Notes under the pieces: generated by a model | Told to the model about the DNA's origin: nothing | Seen by the model: the letters and a program-made list of their open reading frames with translations, nothing else | Databases searched by the model: none | Program-made: the position numbers and the translations under genes | Assembly (NCBI GenBank): GCA_964481705.1 | Contig: CAYZUC010000027.1 | Span: forward strand, 1-30,281 | DNA from: CAYZUC01 sp964481705 | Lineage (GTDB): Bacteria; Bacillota; Clostridia; Lachnospirales; Lachnospiraceae | Direction of reading: 5' to 3' | DNA: 30,281 nt | Shown: positions 1-9,275 of the stretch, in pieces | Layout of the letters: each line of letters opens with the position of its first letter | How positions within the stretch are numbered: the first letter of the stretch is position 1

Positions 1-41
1 TCATCACGGCTCATGCATTCTTTTGCTTCATTCCAAATCAT
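1..41 (-). CDS. Probable phenylacetate-CoA ligase (AMP-forming), N-terminal fragment
   Basis: Only the first 13 codons are in the window (MIWNEAKECMSRD, then the edge). An AAGGAG ribosome binding site lies about 6 bases upstream of the ATG at 41. The start sits 47 bases downstream of iorB on the same strand. Known family facts: phenylacetate-CoA ligases of the PaaK type often begin with a similar W-N-x-x-x-E-x-M-S-R-x-E stretch and commonly follow iorA-iorB, where they handle the arylacetate or acyl-CoA product. The identification rests on this short N-terminus plus context, so it is an inference. The rest of the gene lies outside the window. Confidence 0.55.
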   Translation of the reverse strand, partial: MIWNEAKECMSRD

Positions 42-88
42 GTCTATCTCCTTTATAGTTCAAAATTAATGTTTATCTAACCCCTAAA

Positions 89-673
89 CTATCTTCTCTC
101 AAACCCAATAAGGAACGCCTTCTGATTTATTTCAATGGTCTTCTCAGGAACCGTCTTTTCAATCACCTTCAACCACTGTTCTTTTGTGAAGTCCATATGC
201 TGAGCAGCGAGACCCAGTACAATAATATTAAACACACGTGAGTTCCCAAGCTTCTTTGCCTCGCTCATGGCATCAATATCATAAACATTATATTTCTCAC
301 GAAGTCCCTCCAAAATATTCTCTGGGTATTCTGCCGCTCCTGTAACGACTGTGATTGGTTCAATACACTGATCATTCACGACAATTGCCCCATCCTTTTT
401 CAGAAAATGAGCATAACGAAGAGCTTCCAATCTTTCAAAGGAAATCAGAACATCTGCCTGTCCTTCTTCTACAATAGGTTCTGCAACCTGATCACCATAA
501 CGTACAAAAGTAACAACGCTTCCTCCACGCTGTGCCATGCCATGTACCTCTGATAATTTAACATCATAACCGGCATCCAGCATAATGCCTCCCAGAATAC
601 GACTGGTAAGCAAAGTTCCCTGTCCGCCTACGCCAACAATCATTATATTTTTCGTCTGCATTTTTATCTCCAT
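89..673 (-). CDS. iorB: Indolepyruvate:ferredoxin oxidoreductase, beta subunit
   Basis: The 194-residue product is the gamma-type (POR/KOR gamma) domain subunit of the cytoplasmic enzyme that oxidatively decarboxylates aryl pyruvates (indolepyruvate, phenylpyruvate) to aryl-acetyl-CoA, reducing ferredoxin. Visible features are the N-terminal GVGGQG motif followed by a short helix, and the family-typical HGMAQRGGSV segment. Length matches the family (about 190 residues). It starts 9 bases after the iorA stop, so the two are co-transcribed and probably coupled. The start at 673 has an AAGGG upstream; the internal ATG at 661 (MQTK) has a better-spaced GGAG and may be the true start, giving 190 residues. 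Function is confident from motifs plus the neighbouring iorA. Confidence 0.93.
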   Translation of the reverse strand: MEIKMQTKNIMIVGVGGQGTLLTSRILGGIMLDAGYDVKLSEVHGMAQRGGSVVTFVRYGDQVAEPIVEEGQADVLISFERLEALRYAHFLKKDGAIVVNDQCIEPITVVTGAAEYPENILEGLREKYNVYDIDAMSEAKKLGNSRVFNIIVLGLAAQHMDFTKEQWLKVIEKTVPEKTIEINQKAFLIGFERR

Positions 674-682
674 TCCATTCCC

Positions 683-2428
683 TTATACTGTCTCAATCGC
701 TTCGAACTTGCATAACTGCTTGCAAAGACCACATCCGTTACACATTGTTTCGTCAATGGAAATCGTTCCATCGGCATTCTTGGTCAATGCAGGACATCCA
801 GGCTTCAAGCATGCTCCACACTTCTTACATTTCTCAGATATCGGTCTGCATTTATTCGGGAATTTCTGTCCCTTTAGCAATACGCAGGGAGATTTTGTTA
901 TGATAACAGATAATTCCTCTCTCTGTGTCTCTTCTTTGATGATTCTCTCCAGCTCTGGAAGATCAAACGCATTTACCTCAACAACATGCTTGATCCCGAT
1001 TGCCTGACACAAATAAAAAATATTGATTGCAGGAACAATCTCACCCTTTAAGGTCTTGCCGGTAGCTGCATGATCCTGATGTCCTGTCATACCCGTCGTA
1101 GAATTATCCAGAATCATAACCGTTCCTGTAGCCTGATTGTAAAACATATTCATCAAGGAATTCACACCAGTATGCATAAAGGTGGAATCTCCAATAACCG
1201 CTACCCAATTCTTAACATAGTCTTTTCCTTTTGCCTTCTCCATACCATGTAAGGACGAAATGGACGCTCCCATGCAAATCGTTGTATCTACAACTCCAAG
1301 TGGCGGAACAGCTCCGAGCGTATAGCATCCAATATCACCTGCTGCATGAATACCAAGCTTCTTTAATACCGAGTAAACACTTCTGTGAGGACAGCCTGGG
1401 CAAAGAATCGGAGGTCTGGCCGGTACCTTTTCTGCCGCAACAAGCTGTGTGTCCTCATGTAACAGATTGGTACGAATCAAATTCGCACTGTATTCTCCCT
1501 GAACCGTAAATATCTCCTTACCAATACATTCGATTCCCCAGGACTTAATCTGCTCTTCAAAGACAGGTTCAAGCTCTTCAAAGATAACAAGCTTGTCTAC
1601 CTTGGATGCAAATTCTTCTATCAGCTTTCTTGGAAGTGGATGAACCATTCCAAGCTTACATACAGATGCGGTAGGACATGCCTCTTTTACATACTGATAA
1701 GCGATACCACTTGTCACAAAGCCAATTTTAGTATCGTTATATTCTACACGGTTAATAGGGAACTCACATCCGTCAGCCGCCATATCCTTCAATCTCTGTT
1801 CTACAAAAAGATGACGTCCCTTCGCATTACCAGGCATCATAACATTCTTTGCCGTATTTCTCTCATAGGGCTTATCCGGAATCTCTTCACGGTCACAAAG
1901 TGTTACAAGACCCTGTGAGTGGGATAATCTGGTCGTGGTTCTCAGAATAACCGGAGTGTCATATTTCTCACTAAGACAAAATGCCTCTTTCATAAAATCC
2001 TTAGCTTCCTGGGAATCAGATGGTTCCAATACCGGAACCTGTGCTGCTCGAGCCACACATCTGGTATCCTGTTCATTCTGCGAGCTGTAAAGTCCAGGGT
2101 CATCAGCAGCAACCATAACCAGACCACCATTCACCCCAATATAGGAAACTGTATATAAGGGATCGCTCGCTACATTTACACCAACATGCTTCATCGAAGC
2201 CATAGAACGAACTCCTGCCATGGACGCACCAATCGCTACCTCCATAGCCACCTTCTCATTGGGAGACCACTCAGCATAAATCTCCTCATATTTTACAACG
2301 TTTTCACTAATCTCTGTACTTGGTGTACCGGGATATGCCGCGGAAACCTTAACTCCTGCCTCATAGGCACCTCTGGCAATCGCTTCATTACCAAGCATTA
2401 TCTTCTTCTCTGCCAACTCTTTGTACAT
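683..2428 (-). CDS. iorA: Indolepyruvate:ferredoxin oxidoreductase, alpha subunit
   Basis: A 581-residue catalytic subunit that binds thiamine diphosphate and two [4Fe-4S] clusters and works with IorB in aryl-pyruvate oxidation during aromatic amino acid fermentation. Domain order: an N-terminal pyrimidine-binding domain (GNEAIARGAYEAGV, then AAYPGTPSTEI), a middle domain, a TPP-binding domain with CPGCPHRS and GDSTFMHTGVNSL, and a C-terminal ferredoxin domain. In the last of these one cluster motif is CKKCGACLKPGCP and the other CNGCGLCKQLC. Length is normal for the family. The ATG at 2428 has an AAGG directly abutting it, a poor Shine-Dalgarno spacing; the in-frame ATG at 2398 (MLGNEAIARG) is a possible alternative. 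It is the first gene of the ior operon here. Confidence 0.95.
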   Translation of the reverse strand: MYKELAEKKIMLGNEAIARGAYEAGVKVSAAYPGTPSTEISENVVKYEEIYAEWSPNEKVAMEVAIGASMAGVRSMASMKHVGVNVASDPLYTVSYIGVNGGLVMVAADDPGLYSSQNEQDTRCVARAAQVPVLEPSDSQEAKDFMKEAFCLSEKYDTPVILRTTTRLSHSQGLVTLCDREEIPDKPYERNTAKNVMMPGNAKGRHLFVEQRLKDMAADGCEFPINRVEYNDTKIGFVTSGIAYQYVKEACPTASVCKLGMVHPLPRKLIEEFASKVDKLVIFEELEPVFEEQIKSWGIECIGKEIFTVQGEYSANLIRTNLLHEDTQLVAAEKVPARPPILCPGCPHRSVYSVLKKLGIHAAGDIGCYTLGAVPPLGVVDTTICMGASISSLHGMEKAKGKDYVKNWVAVIGDSTFMHTGVNSLMNMFYNQATGTVMILDNSTTGMTGHQDHAATGKTLKGEIVPAINIFYLCQAIGIKHVVEVNAFDLPELERIIKEETQREELSVIITKSPCVLLKGQKFPNKCRPISEKCKKCGACLKPGCPALTKNADGTISIDETMCNGCGLCKQLCKFEAIETV

Positions 2429-2464
2429 CCTTTCTTTCTACTTTTGAACTTTTCTATTCTAAAT

Positions 2465-2493
2465 AAAATAGTATACGCCTCAAAAACGCTCAA
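2465..2493 (-). promoter_or_regulatory. Candidate promoter of the iorA-iorB operon
   Basis: On the minus strand TTGAGC (2493-2488) and TATTTT (2470-2465) are separated by 17 bases, each matching 4 of 6 consensus positions. A TATACT at 2475-2470 overlaps this and could be an alternative -10, but has no good -35 at 17 bases. This is the only promoter-like stretch between the surface-protein terminator and iorA. Sequence match only. Confidence 0.35.
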
Positions 2494-2569
2494 CATATAG
2501 TTTAACACATTCATACACTGATTTCCAGTAGTAATCAACGGAGATCCACGCATTTTCCTGTTAAATTAA

Positions 2570-2610
2570 GGGGGTCTATTTTCCAGCGTTACGCTGGAAA
2601 GTAGACCCCC
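2570..2610 (-). terminator. Intrinsic terminator of the surface-protein gene (strong 19-bp stem)
   Basis: Inverted repeat with 19-bp arms at 2570-2588 and 2592-2610, a 3-base TTA loop and a single G-T wobble. On the minus strand it lies 36 bases after the stop of the gene ending at 2647 and is followed by TTAATTT. On the plus strand it is followed by a T-rich run, so it could also block transcription the other way. It separates the surface-protein gene from the ior operon. Confidence 0.85.
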
Positions 2611-2646
2611 TTTACTTCTTTGTATTTCTTTGTGTACTTTATACCT

Positions 2647-5600
2647 TTAATTCTCTTTCTTTTTGTACATCTTCTTTGCACAGAAGCCTGTTACGCCGAG
2701 GGTTCCAAGCATCATTATAATCCAGAACCATCCCATGCTGTTATCTCCTGTGTTGGGTGAGTGACTCTCGCCTAGCACACCACTCATCGGAACACTTTCA
2801 TCTGTAATAGTTACTGTATTATTTCCCGTTGTACCAGTCGTAGTATTTCCTGGTGATGAAGGACTATCTGAACTATCGTCTGTGTCCTTATCAGGGTCTT
2901 GTGACTTTTTCTTTTCCGTATATGTTGCAGTATATACTTTGTCTCCATCACAGACTGTAATCTCTTTATCCCATCCGGTGAATTTATAGCCTTTTCTTGT
3001 CGGATCTGCAGGTGCTTTAACCGTATCGCCCAGCTTCAAATCCGAGGTCTCCTGTATCACTCTTCCGTCAAAATCGATAAAGCTGACAGTATATCTCATA
3101 TTTCCTGGTGCTAATGTTTCTTCATAGGAAGCCACATATGTTGCATCCGCTGTAACCACTTTTACTAGTTCTTTATCCCAGCCAGTAAATGTCTGCGTAT
3201 TTCCATTTGCATCAATATAGTCAGAAGATACGGAAGTTGGCACATTTAATGTATCACCGGATAAATATTTTTGTGATAAGCTTTGTTTGCCTTCTGCTGT
3301 ATAATAGATGAATGTGACTGTAAACTCCTGTCTTGTAACTGTTAATGTTCCAAGATTCTCGATAATCGTGTAATTGGATTCCTTCGCTGTTGGATTTCCG
3401 GTTGCTGTAACAAATGCAACAATCGCTTTCCATGCTTTTGCCACAACGTTCGTTCCTGCCCATCCAATTTTATAGGTATTAAGAGAATCACCTACCTCTG
3501 TCTGACTACCTGTTATTTGGAAATCAACTGTTTCTCCGTTGACAAGACCATCAACTCTTCCGGATGCTGTCAGTGCTGTACCATCATATGCTTTATTTGC
3601 ACTTAGTGTTGTTACTGTAAGTGTAGCCGGATTAATAGCTAATGCTCCGTCTGTTACCTTGAATGTTACGTTTGAGAAGTTCTTACTCTCATTACTGAAC
3701 TGCGACGCCTTTAACTTCATGTTATGAGTACCAGCATCAACTCCACTTGCTTCTGCTGTTCCAGAGAAACTGAAGTCTTTTTCTTCATACAGTGATCCAT
3801 CTGGAATACTTACCGTATAATCAGTTACCTTCTTTGTTGTTCCATCATATGTCTCTGTTGCTGTATTTCCAGAAATAGTTACTACTACTTCTTTCGTACT
3901 AGCTACCATGGTTAAGGAACCATCTACTCGCGTTACAGTATAGTTGTCTTCATTACCAGATGTAAAGTCTACAGATTCAAGTACATTTGTTACAGCACTC
4001 TCACTTACATTTGTAATAGAACCACTTACTGTTGCGGTGATTGCATCTGTTCCCTGAAGCTCACCGGATGTAACTTTGTAACCTGCGTTTGAATGAGCTT
4101 TTCCATCATATGTGAACTCTTCACTTGCTGCGGTTACTGTGATGGCTCTTTTTTCAATTGTCTGATAACCATCTGTTACATTGAATGTAACGGTGTAGTT
4201 GTCATCTGTATTCGAGAACTTAGCTGCTTCAAGACCCATGTCTGTCGTTCCTGCATCCGTTCTGCTTGCACTGTCTGTTCCAAGGAAGCTGATGGAACTT
4301 TCGCTGTATGCACTACCTGTCGGAAGAGCTACCGTATAACCATTTACTGTATGTGATTTTGCATCATAAGTAGTTGTGTTGTTTGCTCCCGTAATTCCAA
4401 CTGCAATCGCTGCCGGATTGATTGTTAATGTATAGCTTCCCTCTGCAGTCTTATAGTTTGGATTGGTTGCTCTTACCTTTACCGTTACATCATCCTTGTT
4501 ATTTGTTACGGTTGGAACTTCTTGACTCCATGTATTTCCGCCATCCTTTGAATACTCAACGATTGTTGTTCCTGTGGTTGCTCCACTCACCGTTGCTGTT
4601 GTTGAATGTGCAGTTCCATCATAGGTCCATGTACCATCCTGTCCTGTGACTAACATGGTACCTGCTTTATCAATCTGGAGTTCTCCATCATTTACTACGA
4701 ATGTTACATTGAAGTTCGTATTAGTATTCGTAAACTGATCTACTTTGATGCCTTCCGGATATGTTCCGACATCAGTTGCAGTTACCGAAGCAGTACCACT
4801 GAATGTGAAGTCATTCTTCGTATAAAGTGCATTGTTGATGGCTGTATCATAGCCTGAAAGAATGATCGGTTTTCCTGTATAAGTCTCACTCCTCTTGTTA
4901 CCGGTGATTGTTACTGTTGCTTTTGCTGGTGTAATTAATAAGCTACCATCCGTTACCTGGAAGTTTGGTGTGTAGTTGTTGTCATTNNNNNNNNNNNNNN
5001 NNNNNNNNNNNNNNNNNNNNNNNNNNNNNNNNNNNNNNNNNNNNNNNNNNNNNNNNNNNNNNNNNNNNNNNNNNNNNNNNNNNNNNTTGTAATAGAACCA
5101 CTTACTGTTGCGGTGATTGCATCTGTTCCCTGAAGCTCACCATCTGTAACTTTGTAACCTGCATTTGAATGAGCTTTTCCATCATATGTGAATGTTTCGC
5201 TTGCTGCGGTTACTGTAATGGCTCTTGGCGTAACTGTTAAAGTTCCATTCTTTGGTGTTACCGTAAACCGATCTGTTTCATCTATTCCATTGACCGTTTT
5301 TACTGTTATGTTTCCAGTGATTATATTTGGTAGTGTAATCGCATCTATTGATTTTGGATTGCTGGTTGTAAATCCAGATACAATATATGTCTGACCATCT
5401 ACATTAAACGTATCTGTAACTACTCCACTTACTGAATGCTCTGTTCCATCATATATTGCTGTTTCTGATTTTGCTTCAAGTATAATCTCATGCTTCTTTT
5501 CCCATTGTGCATAAAGTATGTTTGCACCAAGGTTATCCATTATGATTGTATCTCCAACAGCAACCGCTTTTCCGCTGCCGTCAGATTTGGTGTTCCATCC

Positions 5601-8590
5601 AGTAAAATAATAACCTGTACGAGTAAAGTCATTAGTCTTTGCTACAAGCGTAGCATTATTTGCCAAGTCTGAAATAACGATATCAGTACCTACTCCACCA
5701 TTAGCATTATATGTAAGACTTGTTTTTACCGGTGTAGCACCCCATTGCGCATAGAGAGTAACGTTTCCATTAATTCTAACCTTATCATTTGGCTGATAGG
5801 TTGTGCCGGATCCATTCGCCATAGTGTTCCATCCGATGAATACCTGAGCATCGCTTGGAGCCTTAAAGCCATTCTCAACCACCTTGGCATCGCTGCCTTC
5901 TGCATACTTGAATGTATCAGAAACACTGCCGGTTCCTCCATTCGCTTTATAAGAAACCGTGAAGCTTTCCTTATTCATGTAATATGGATAAAGTGTAACA
6001 TCCTTATATATTTGAGTATTGAAATTGAACAAACTGTATTCGTAGCTGCCCTCGTTACCCGAACGGGTTGCCCATCCAATAAATTCGTAATTATTGCCAG
6101 GAGAATTAGGCGTAGGCAATTTTGAACTATCGATTTTACTTCCATAGGTAATGTCGATTTTGTTGGGATTTCCCGTTCCTGCCATACTTGAGTATGCATA
6201 TACATTCACAGTTGGCGCAACCCATTTAGCATACACTGTAATATTATATGCCGGCATCGTCCCTATAAATTCATAAGGTTTACCCTCACCAAGTTGATTA
6301 TCATACCAGCCTGCAAAACTATAAGAATCAGGAACGCCATCCGGACGAGATGGAGTAAAACTTACATCTGAAGTAATGGACTCATATTGCTTTGAAACAG
6401 ATTTAACCTGGCTACCATTGTTAATGAACTTTATGTCGTAACTATTGCGATTGTAATAAAATGTAACACTATAGGTTTTGCCGCTCTCTTTTCTAAAAGA
6501 TGTCCCATCTTTTACGTTATTTGTATAAGCGAAACCCTTAATGGCGTAATGATCTTCTTGGGTTGTACTCCAAGCTTTATCATTAGTTTTGAAAGAATCT
6601 GTATGATTAAGCTTGTAGATTTTACCATTAAATCTCTTAGTTCCCGATTCGCCGTTAAGTACCTCGGTATAGTAATACAGCTTCATTGTATACTTACCAG
6701 ATTGAGCTACATAATAGAACTCGTCCCCACCAAGAGGCATTGTATCAATGCCGGCCNNNNNNNNNNAGTAAACTCGTTATGTATAACACCGATTAAAAAA
6801 TACTTTCCGTTCTCTTTTTTCCAATTTGATGCTACCTGGGATGGCCACCTGTTTCTAATATCAGCTCCATACTTGGCTGTAATCCTTAAGTTGGTCATCT
6901 CTTCCCATGAACGAGACGATTTTTGATAGAACATAACACTATAAATATTACGTTTGTAGTAAACATTCACAATCGTGGAACCATCACCAGCAATCGTTTC
7001 CTGAGTTAATGTTTGAGCAGTGAATCCATCATAACTCTTTGTTTTTGCATTTGTTTTGCTTCCAGTCGTACCCGTTTCTGACTCAGAGTCTTTAAACGAA
7101 TACTCGTCATTATTGGCATTTTCCTGCCAATGAATAACTGTATATTTTGTGTTTGTATTTGCTTTCCATACAGCAAATAAATTTAATGTCTCACTAATAC
7201 TGCTTCCAAATTTGTATTCTTTACCATTTTCTGTAGTCGACCAATGATCAAATGTATACCCTGTACGACTTGGTTGTGTAGATGGTTTTTTTACTGTCGC
7301 ATTTGGAAGTACAAACTGAGGCTCAAAGTATGTTCCGCCTTGTGTATTATAAATAATCCAATTGCCGGTCTCAACCTTTGGATACAGTGTAATATTACTG
7401 GATTTTATTGTAACGGAATCTACCTTATTTTTAAGTGCTTCATCTGTATACCAACCGGTAATACCTTGTGTAGAACTAAGTGGGAATGTGACATCTGTAT
7501 TAACGATATCTCCATTTTTTCCCTCTTTTGTTGCAACGACACGGGCATTATCGCCTGTACCATCCATAAAGTACACATAGTAAACTTCTTCAAACTGTGC
7601 GTACAGGTTAACCTCAGAAGAAAATGTGACATTCTGAATGCCAAAGTTCGTAAAATAATCAGTGGCACCCTCTTTCTTCCAACCAAGGAATTTGTTGTTA
7701 TCTTTAGACGGGGCTTTTGGCTCAAAAAGAGTATCACCGGTCTTGACTATCTGTGTACTAACCAATTCACTTCCATTGTAGAAATTATATGTTGCCAGGC
7801 AGATCTTATCTGATCCACCAATTACATAAATCGAGAAATGATCTGTTTCGATGGTATTGTCTGCATCCTTTGTAACATCGGCTACAACCTCAGCGGATTG
7901 TTTATCATCTGCTACATGAATGACTTCCTGTGTATCTCCTTCTACATCTGCGTTCTTGAAGGATACCTGAATTTCCTTGTTCGGCTGTATCGCCTCACCC
8001 TTGGAATCAAGTACATTCACATCATATGCTTTTAATTCAACAATTTCTTTGTCTTCTCCGATTGCTTCATCTACTGCATCTTCTACCGCAGCAGCTGGAA
8101 CGATAGTTGCATCGATAGTAACGCCCTCTGGAAATGCTCCTTCTGGTGCATCAATGACGATTGTTGTACCATCGCTCATTTTCTTTGACAATATAACTGC
8201 CGGATATTTAATTTCATCTTCTGAAACAGTATCCTCTGATACGGTATCTTCTGGTGTGGTGTCTTCTGAAACAGTATCCTCTGACACAGTATCCTCTGAC
8301 ACAGTATCCTCTGACACGGTATCTCCTGAGACAGTATCTTCTGATATTGTCTCTGTAGCAGGTTCTTCTGCCTGAGGTTCCTCTGCTTTAGGCTCCTCTG
8401 TGACAGGTTCTTCTGCTTTAAGTTCCTCTGCTGTTGGCTCCTCTACTATGATTGTAGGTGCCTCCTGCTCTTGCGTTGTATCCTCAGCAAATACACTTGT
8501 TGTCATTACATCTGTACAGATGGTAATGAACAATAGCACAAATGCCATGAGAAATGCAAGTACTCTTTTCATACGTCCGTAATTTTTCAT
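2647..8590 (-). CDS. Large cell-wall-anchored repeat protein (InlB-type and MBG-like repeats), interrupted by two N gaps
   Basis: One gene of about 5.9 kb that naive translation splits at two N runs. Order: signal peptide (1-36, cleaved near VFA-ED); acidic Glu/Pro/Thr region with VSEDT repeats (83-125); a ZU5-like domain (about 128-260); many InlB B-type repeats ending in forms such as FTGWDKE or LYAQW; MBG-like repeats with YDGTxHS and NYTVTxxVTDG motifs; two more InlB-type repeats; a Ser/Thr/Asp linker; SPNTG at 2760-2746, a hydrophobic helix and a KKMYKKKEN tail, which is a sortase-type signal. The start has AGGAGG 6 bases upstream. The frame is open into and out of both gaps, so I treat it as intact. 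The role is inferred as surface adhesion, perhaps to mucus or other cells; the ligand is unknown. Confidence 0.85.
4011..4150 (-). repeat. 140-bp repeat, copy A (MBG-like domain)
   Basis: This stretch is about 94% identical over its full length to 5087-5226 (about 9 mismatches, no indels). It encodes the segment running from the ITVTAASEEFTYDGKAHS motif to VSGSIT. It is an intragenic duplication of a domain unit. Confidence 0.92.
4987..5086. other. Assembly gap of 100 N
   Basis: A run of exactly 100 N, a usual placeholder for an unknown length. It ends exactly where a near-identical 140-bp repeat begins, so the gap is probably caused by repeat ambiguity. Frame arithmetic shows that the true missing length must be 2 modulo 3 if the gene is intact, which 100 is not. 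Confidence 0.99.
5087..5226 (-). repeat. 140-bp repeat, copy B (MBG-like domain)
   Basis: Near-identical partner of 4011-4150, beginning at the edge of the 100-N gap. The copies differ mainly in a GELQG-adjacent codon cluster and around TFTYDG versus EFTYDG, so the duplication is recent or kept homogeneous by recombination. Confidence 0.92.
6757..6766. other. Assembly gap of 10 N
   Basis: Ten N inside the surface-protein gene. The frame to the right ends on a complete codon at 6767; the frame to the left is open (AGIDTMPLGG) but offset. An intact gene needs a missing length of 2 modulo 3, for example 8 or 11, so 10 cannot be the real length. Confidence 0.99.
8216..8344 (-). repeat. 15-bp tandem repeat coding for (V)SEDT pentapeptides
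   Basis: Eight full pentapeptide units plus a partial one, residues 83-125 of the surface protein: mostly SEDTV with SGDTV and TPEDTV variants. The DNA units are 15 bp long and several are identical. They lie just after the signal peptide and a Glu/Pro-rich stretch. Likely a flexible acidic stalk; copy number is prone to slippage. Confidence 0.93.
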
Positions 8591-8652
8591 ACTTCCCTCC
8601 TATAATCCCTTTCATTTAAATTCCTATGCTTTTTCATTTTGTGCAAAAAACT

Positions 8653-8691
8653 TTCTAACTAAAAGACTTGGTGAGGTTCAAAAAAGGTTCA
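8653..8691 (-). promoter_or_regulatory. Candidate promoter and direct-repeat operator of the surface-protein gene
   Basis: On the minus strand TGAACCT occurs twice (8691-8685 and 8680-8674), exactly 11 bp apart, one helical turn. TTGAAC (8681-8676) could be a -35 with a TTAGAA -10 at 8658-8653 (17-base spacer). Direct repeats at 11-bp spacing overlapping a -35 are typical of OmpR/PhoB-type response regulators (established knowledge), but no such regulator is in this window. The promoter elements themselves are weak. Confidence 0.4.
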
Positions 8692-8769
8692 TTTTTTTTA
8701 TAATTTTTGGAATTTAAATCAAATAACAGAACGGGCAACAACTGTCGAAAGTATACACGGCACAAAAAT

Positions 8770-8804
8770 AGCATGATAATCGCAATTATCGTGATTATCA
8801 TGCT
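8770..8804 (-). terminator. Intrinsic terminator of the fatty acid operon
   Basis: Perfect 12-bp inverted repeat (arms 8770-8781 and 8793-8804, 11-base loop) located 20 bases after the stop of the FabT-like gene. On the minus strand it is followed directly by ATTTTTG. Its position marks the end of the fab operon. Confidence 0.85.
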
Positions 8805-8824
8805 AAATCAATGCTTTTATCGTA

Positions 8825-9256
8825 TTACTTCTTCAAGTATTCCATCAATCCATTCAATGATTTATTTAATATGTCCCGCTCTCCTTCATCAAGCTGTGCC
8901 ATAACGGCATCCACCATGTCCTTGTGGAATTTCGCATGATGCAGGTAGGCCTTTTTCCCTTTCTCTGTTAGGGATAATAAAACAACTCTCTTATCCTCTT
9001 CGCTTCTTACGCGAATTACGTAGCCCTTACTCGTCAACCCATCCACTGCTTTGGTAAGTGTACCCATAGTAATTGATAGCTTCTTTGATACAGCAGAGCT
9101 CGTCTGCGGATCACCCATTCCGATAGATTCGATTACATGCATGTCGTTCACTGTAGCATCAGAAAATTCCTCGGTAATCAATGACTTCTGCTCAATCTCC
9201 ATAATATCCTTATACAGATTGACCAACAATAAGTTCAGTGTCTTATCAAGATCCAT
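8825..9256 (-). CDS. fabT: MarR-family transcriptional regulator, FabT-like
   Basis: A 143-residue winged-helix regulator, expected to repress fatty acid synthesis genes when bound to acyl-ACP (known for FabT of streptococci and relatives). The wHTH spans about residues 48-100: recognition region SSAVSKKLSITMGTLTKAVDGL, wing RVRSEEDKRVVLLSLTEKG. I use the ATG at 9256 (MDLDKT) because GAGG lies 6 bases upstream and homologues begin there; a longer reading from a TTG at 9286 would overlap fabH. It is the last gene of the fab operon, 19 bases after fabH. The operators in front of acpP match the FabT box, which supports the assignment and predicts autoregulation. The gene symbol is assigned from family plus context. 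Confidence 0.87.
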   Translation of the reverse strand: MDLDKTLNLLLVNLYKDIMEIEQKSLITEEFSDATVNDMHVIESIGMGDPQTSSAVSKKLSITMGTLTKAVDGLTSKGYVIRVRSEEDKRVVLLSLTEKGKKAYLHHAKFHKDMVDAVMAQLDEGERDILNKSLNGLMEYLKK

Positions 9257-9275
9257 ACCAATCCTCATTCTTTCG

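Noticed and set aside
585..1007. Plus-strand frame of 140 codons opposite iorA and iorB
   Set aside because: It covers parts of two well-supported genes on the other strand and has no domain pattern or start signal.
4657..6740. Apparent frameshifts splitting the surface protein into three proteins
   Set aside because: The breaks coincide exactly with N runs, and the frame is open on both sides of each gap with domain patterns continuing, so these are assembly gaps, not mutations.
7244..7813. A 189-codon plus-strand frame rich in Cys and Ile
   Set aside because: It lies antisense to the surface-protein gene, whose repeats, signal peptide and codon pattern are clear. The Cys/Ile-rich make-up is typical of a shadow frame.
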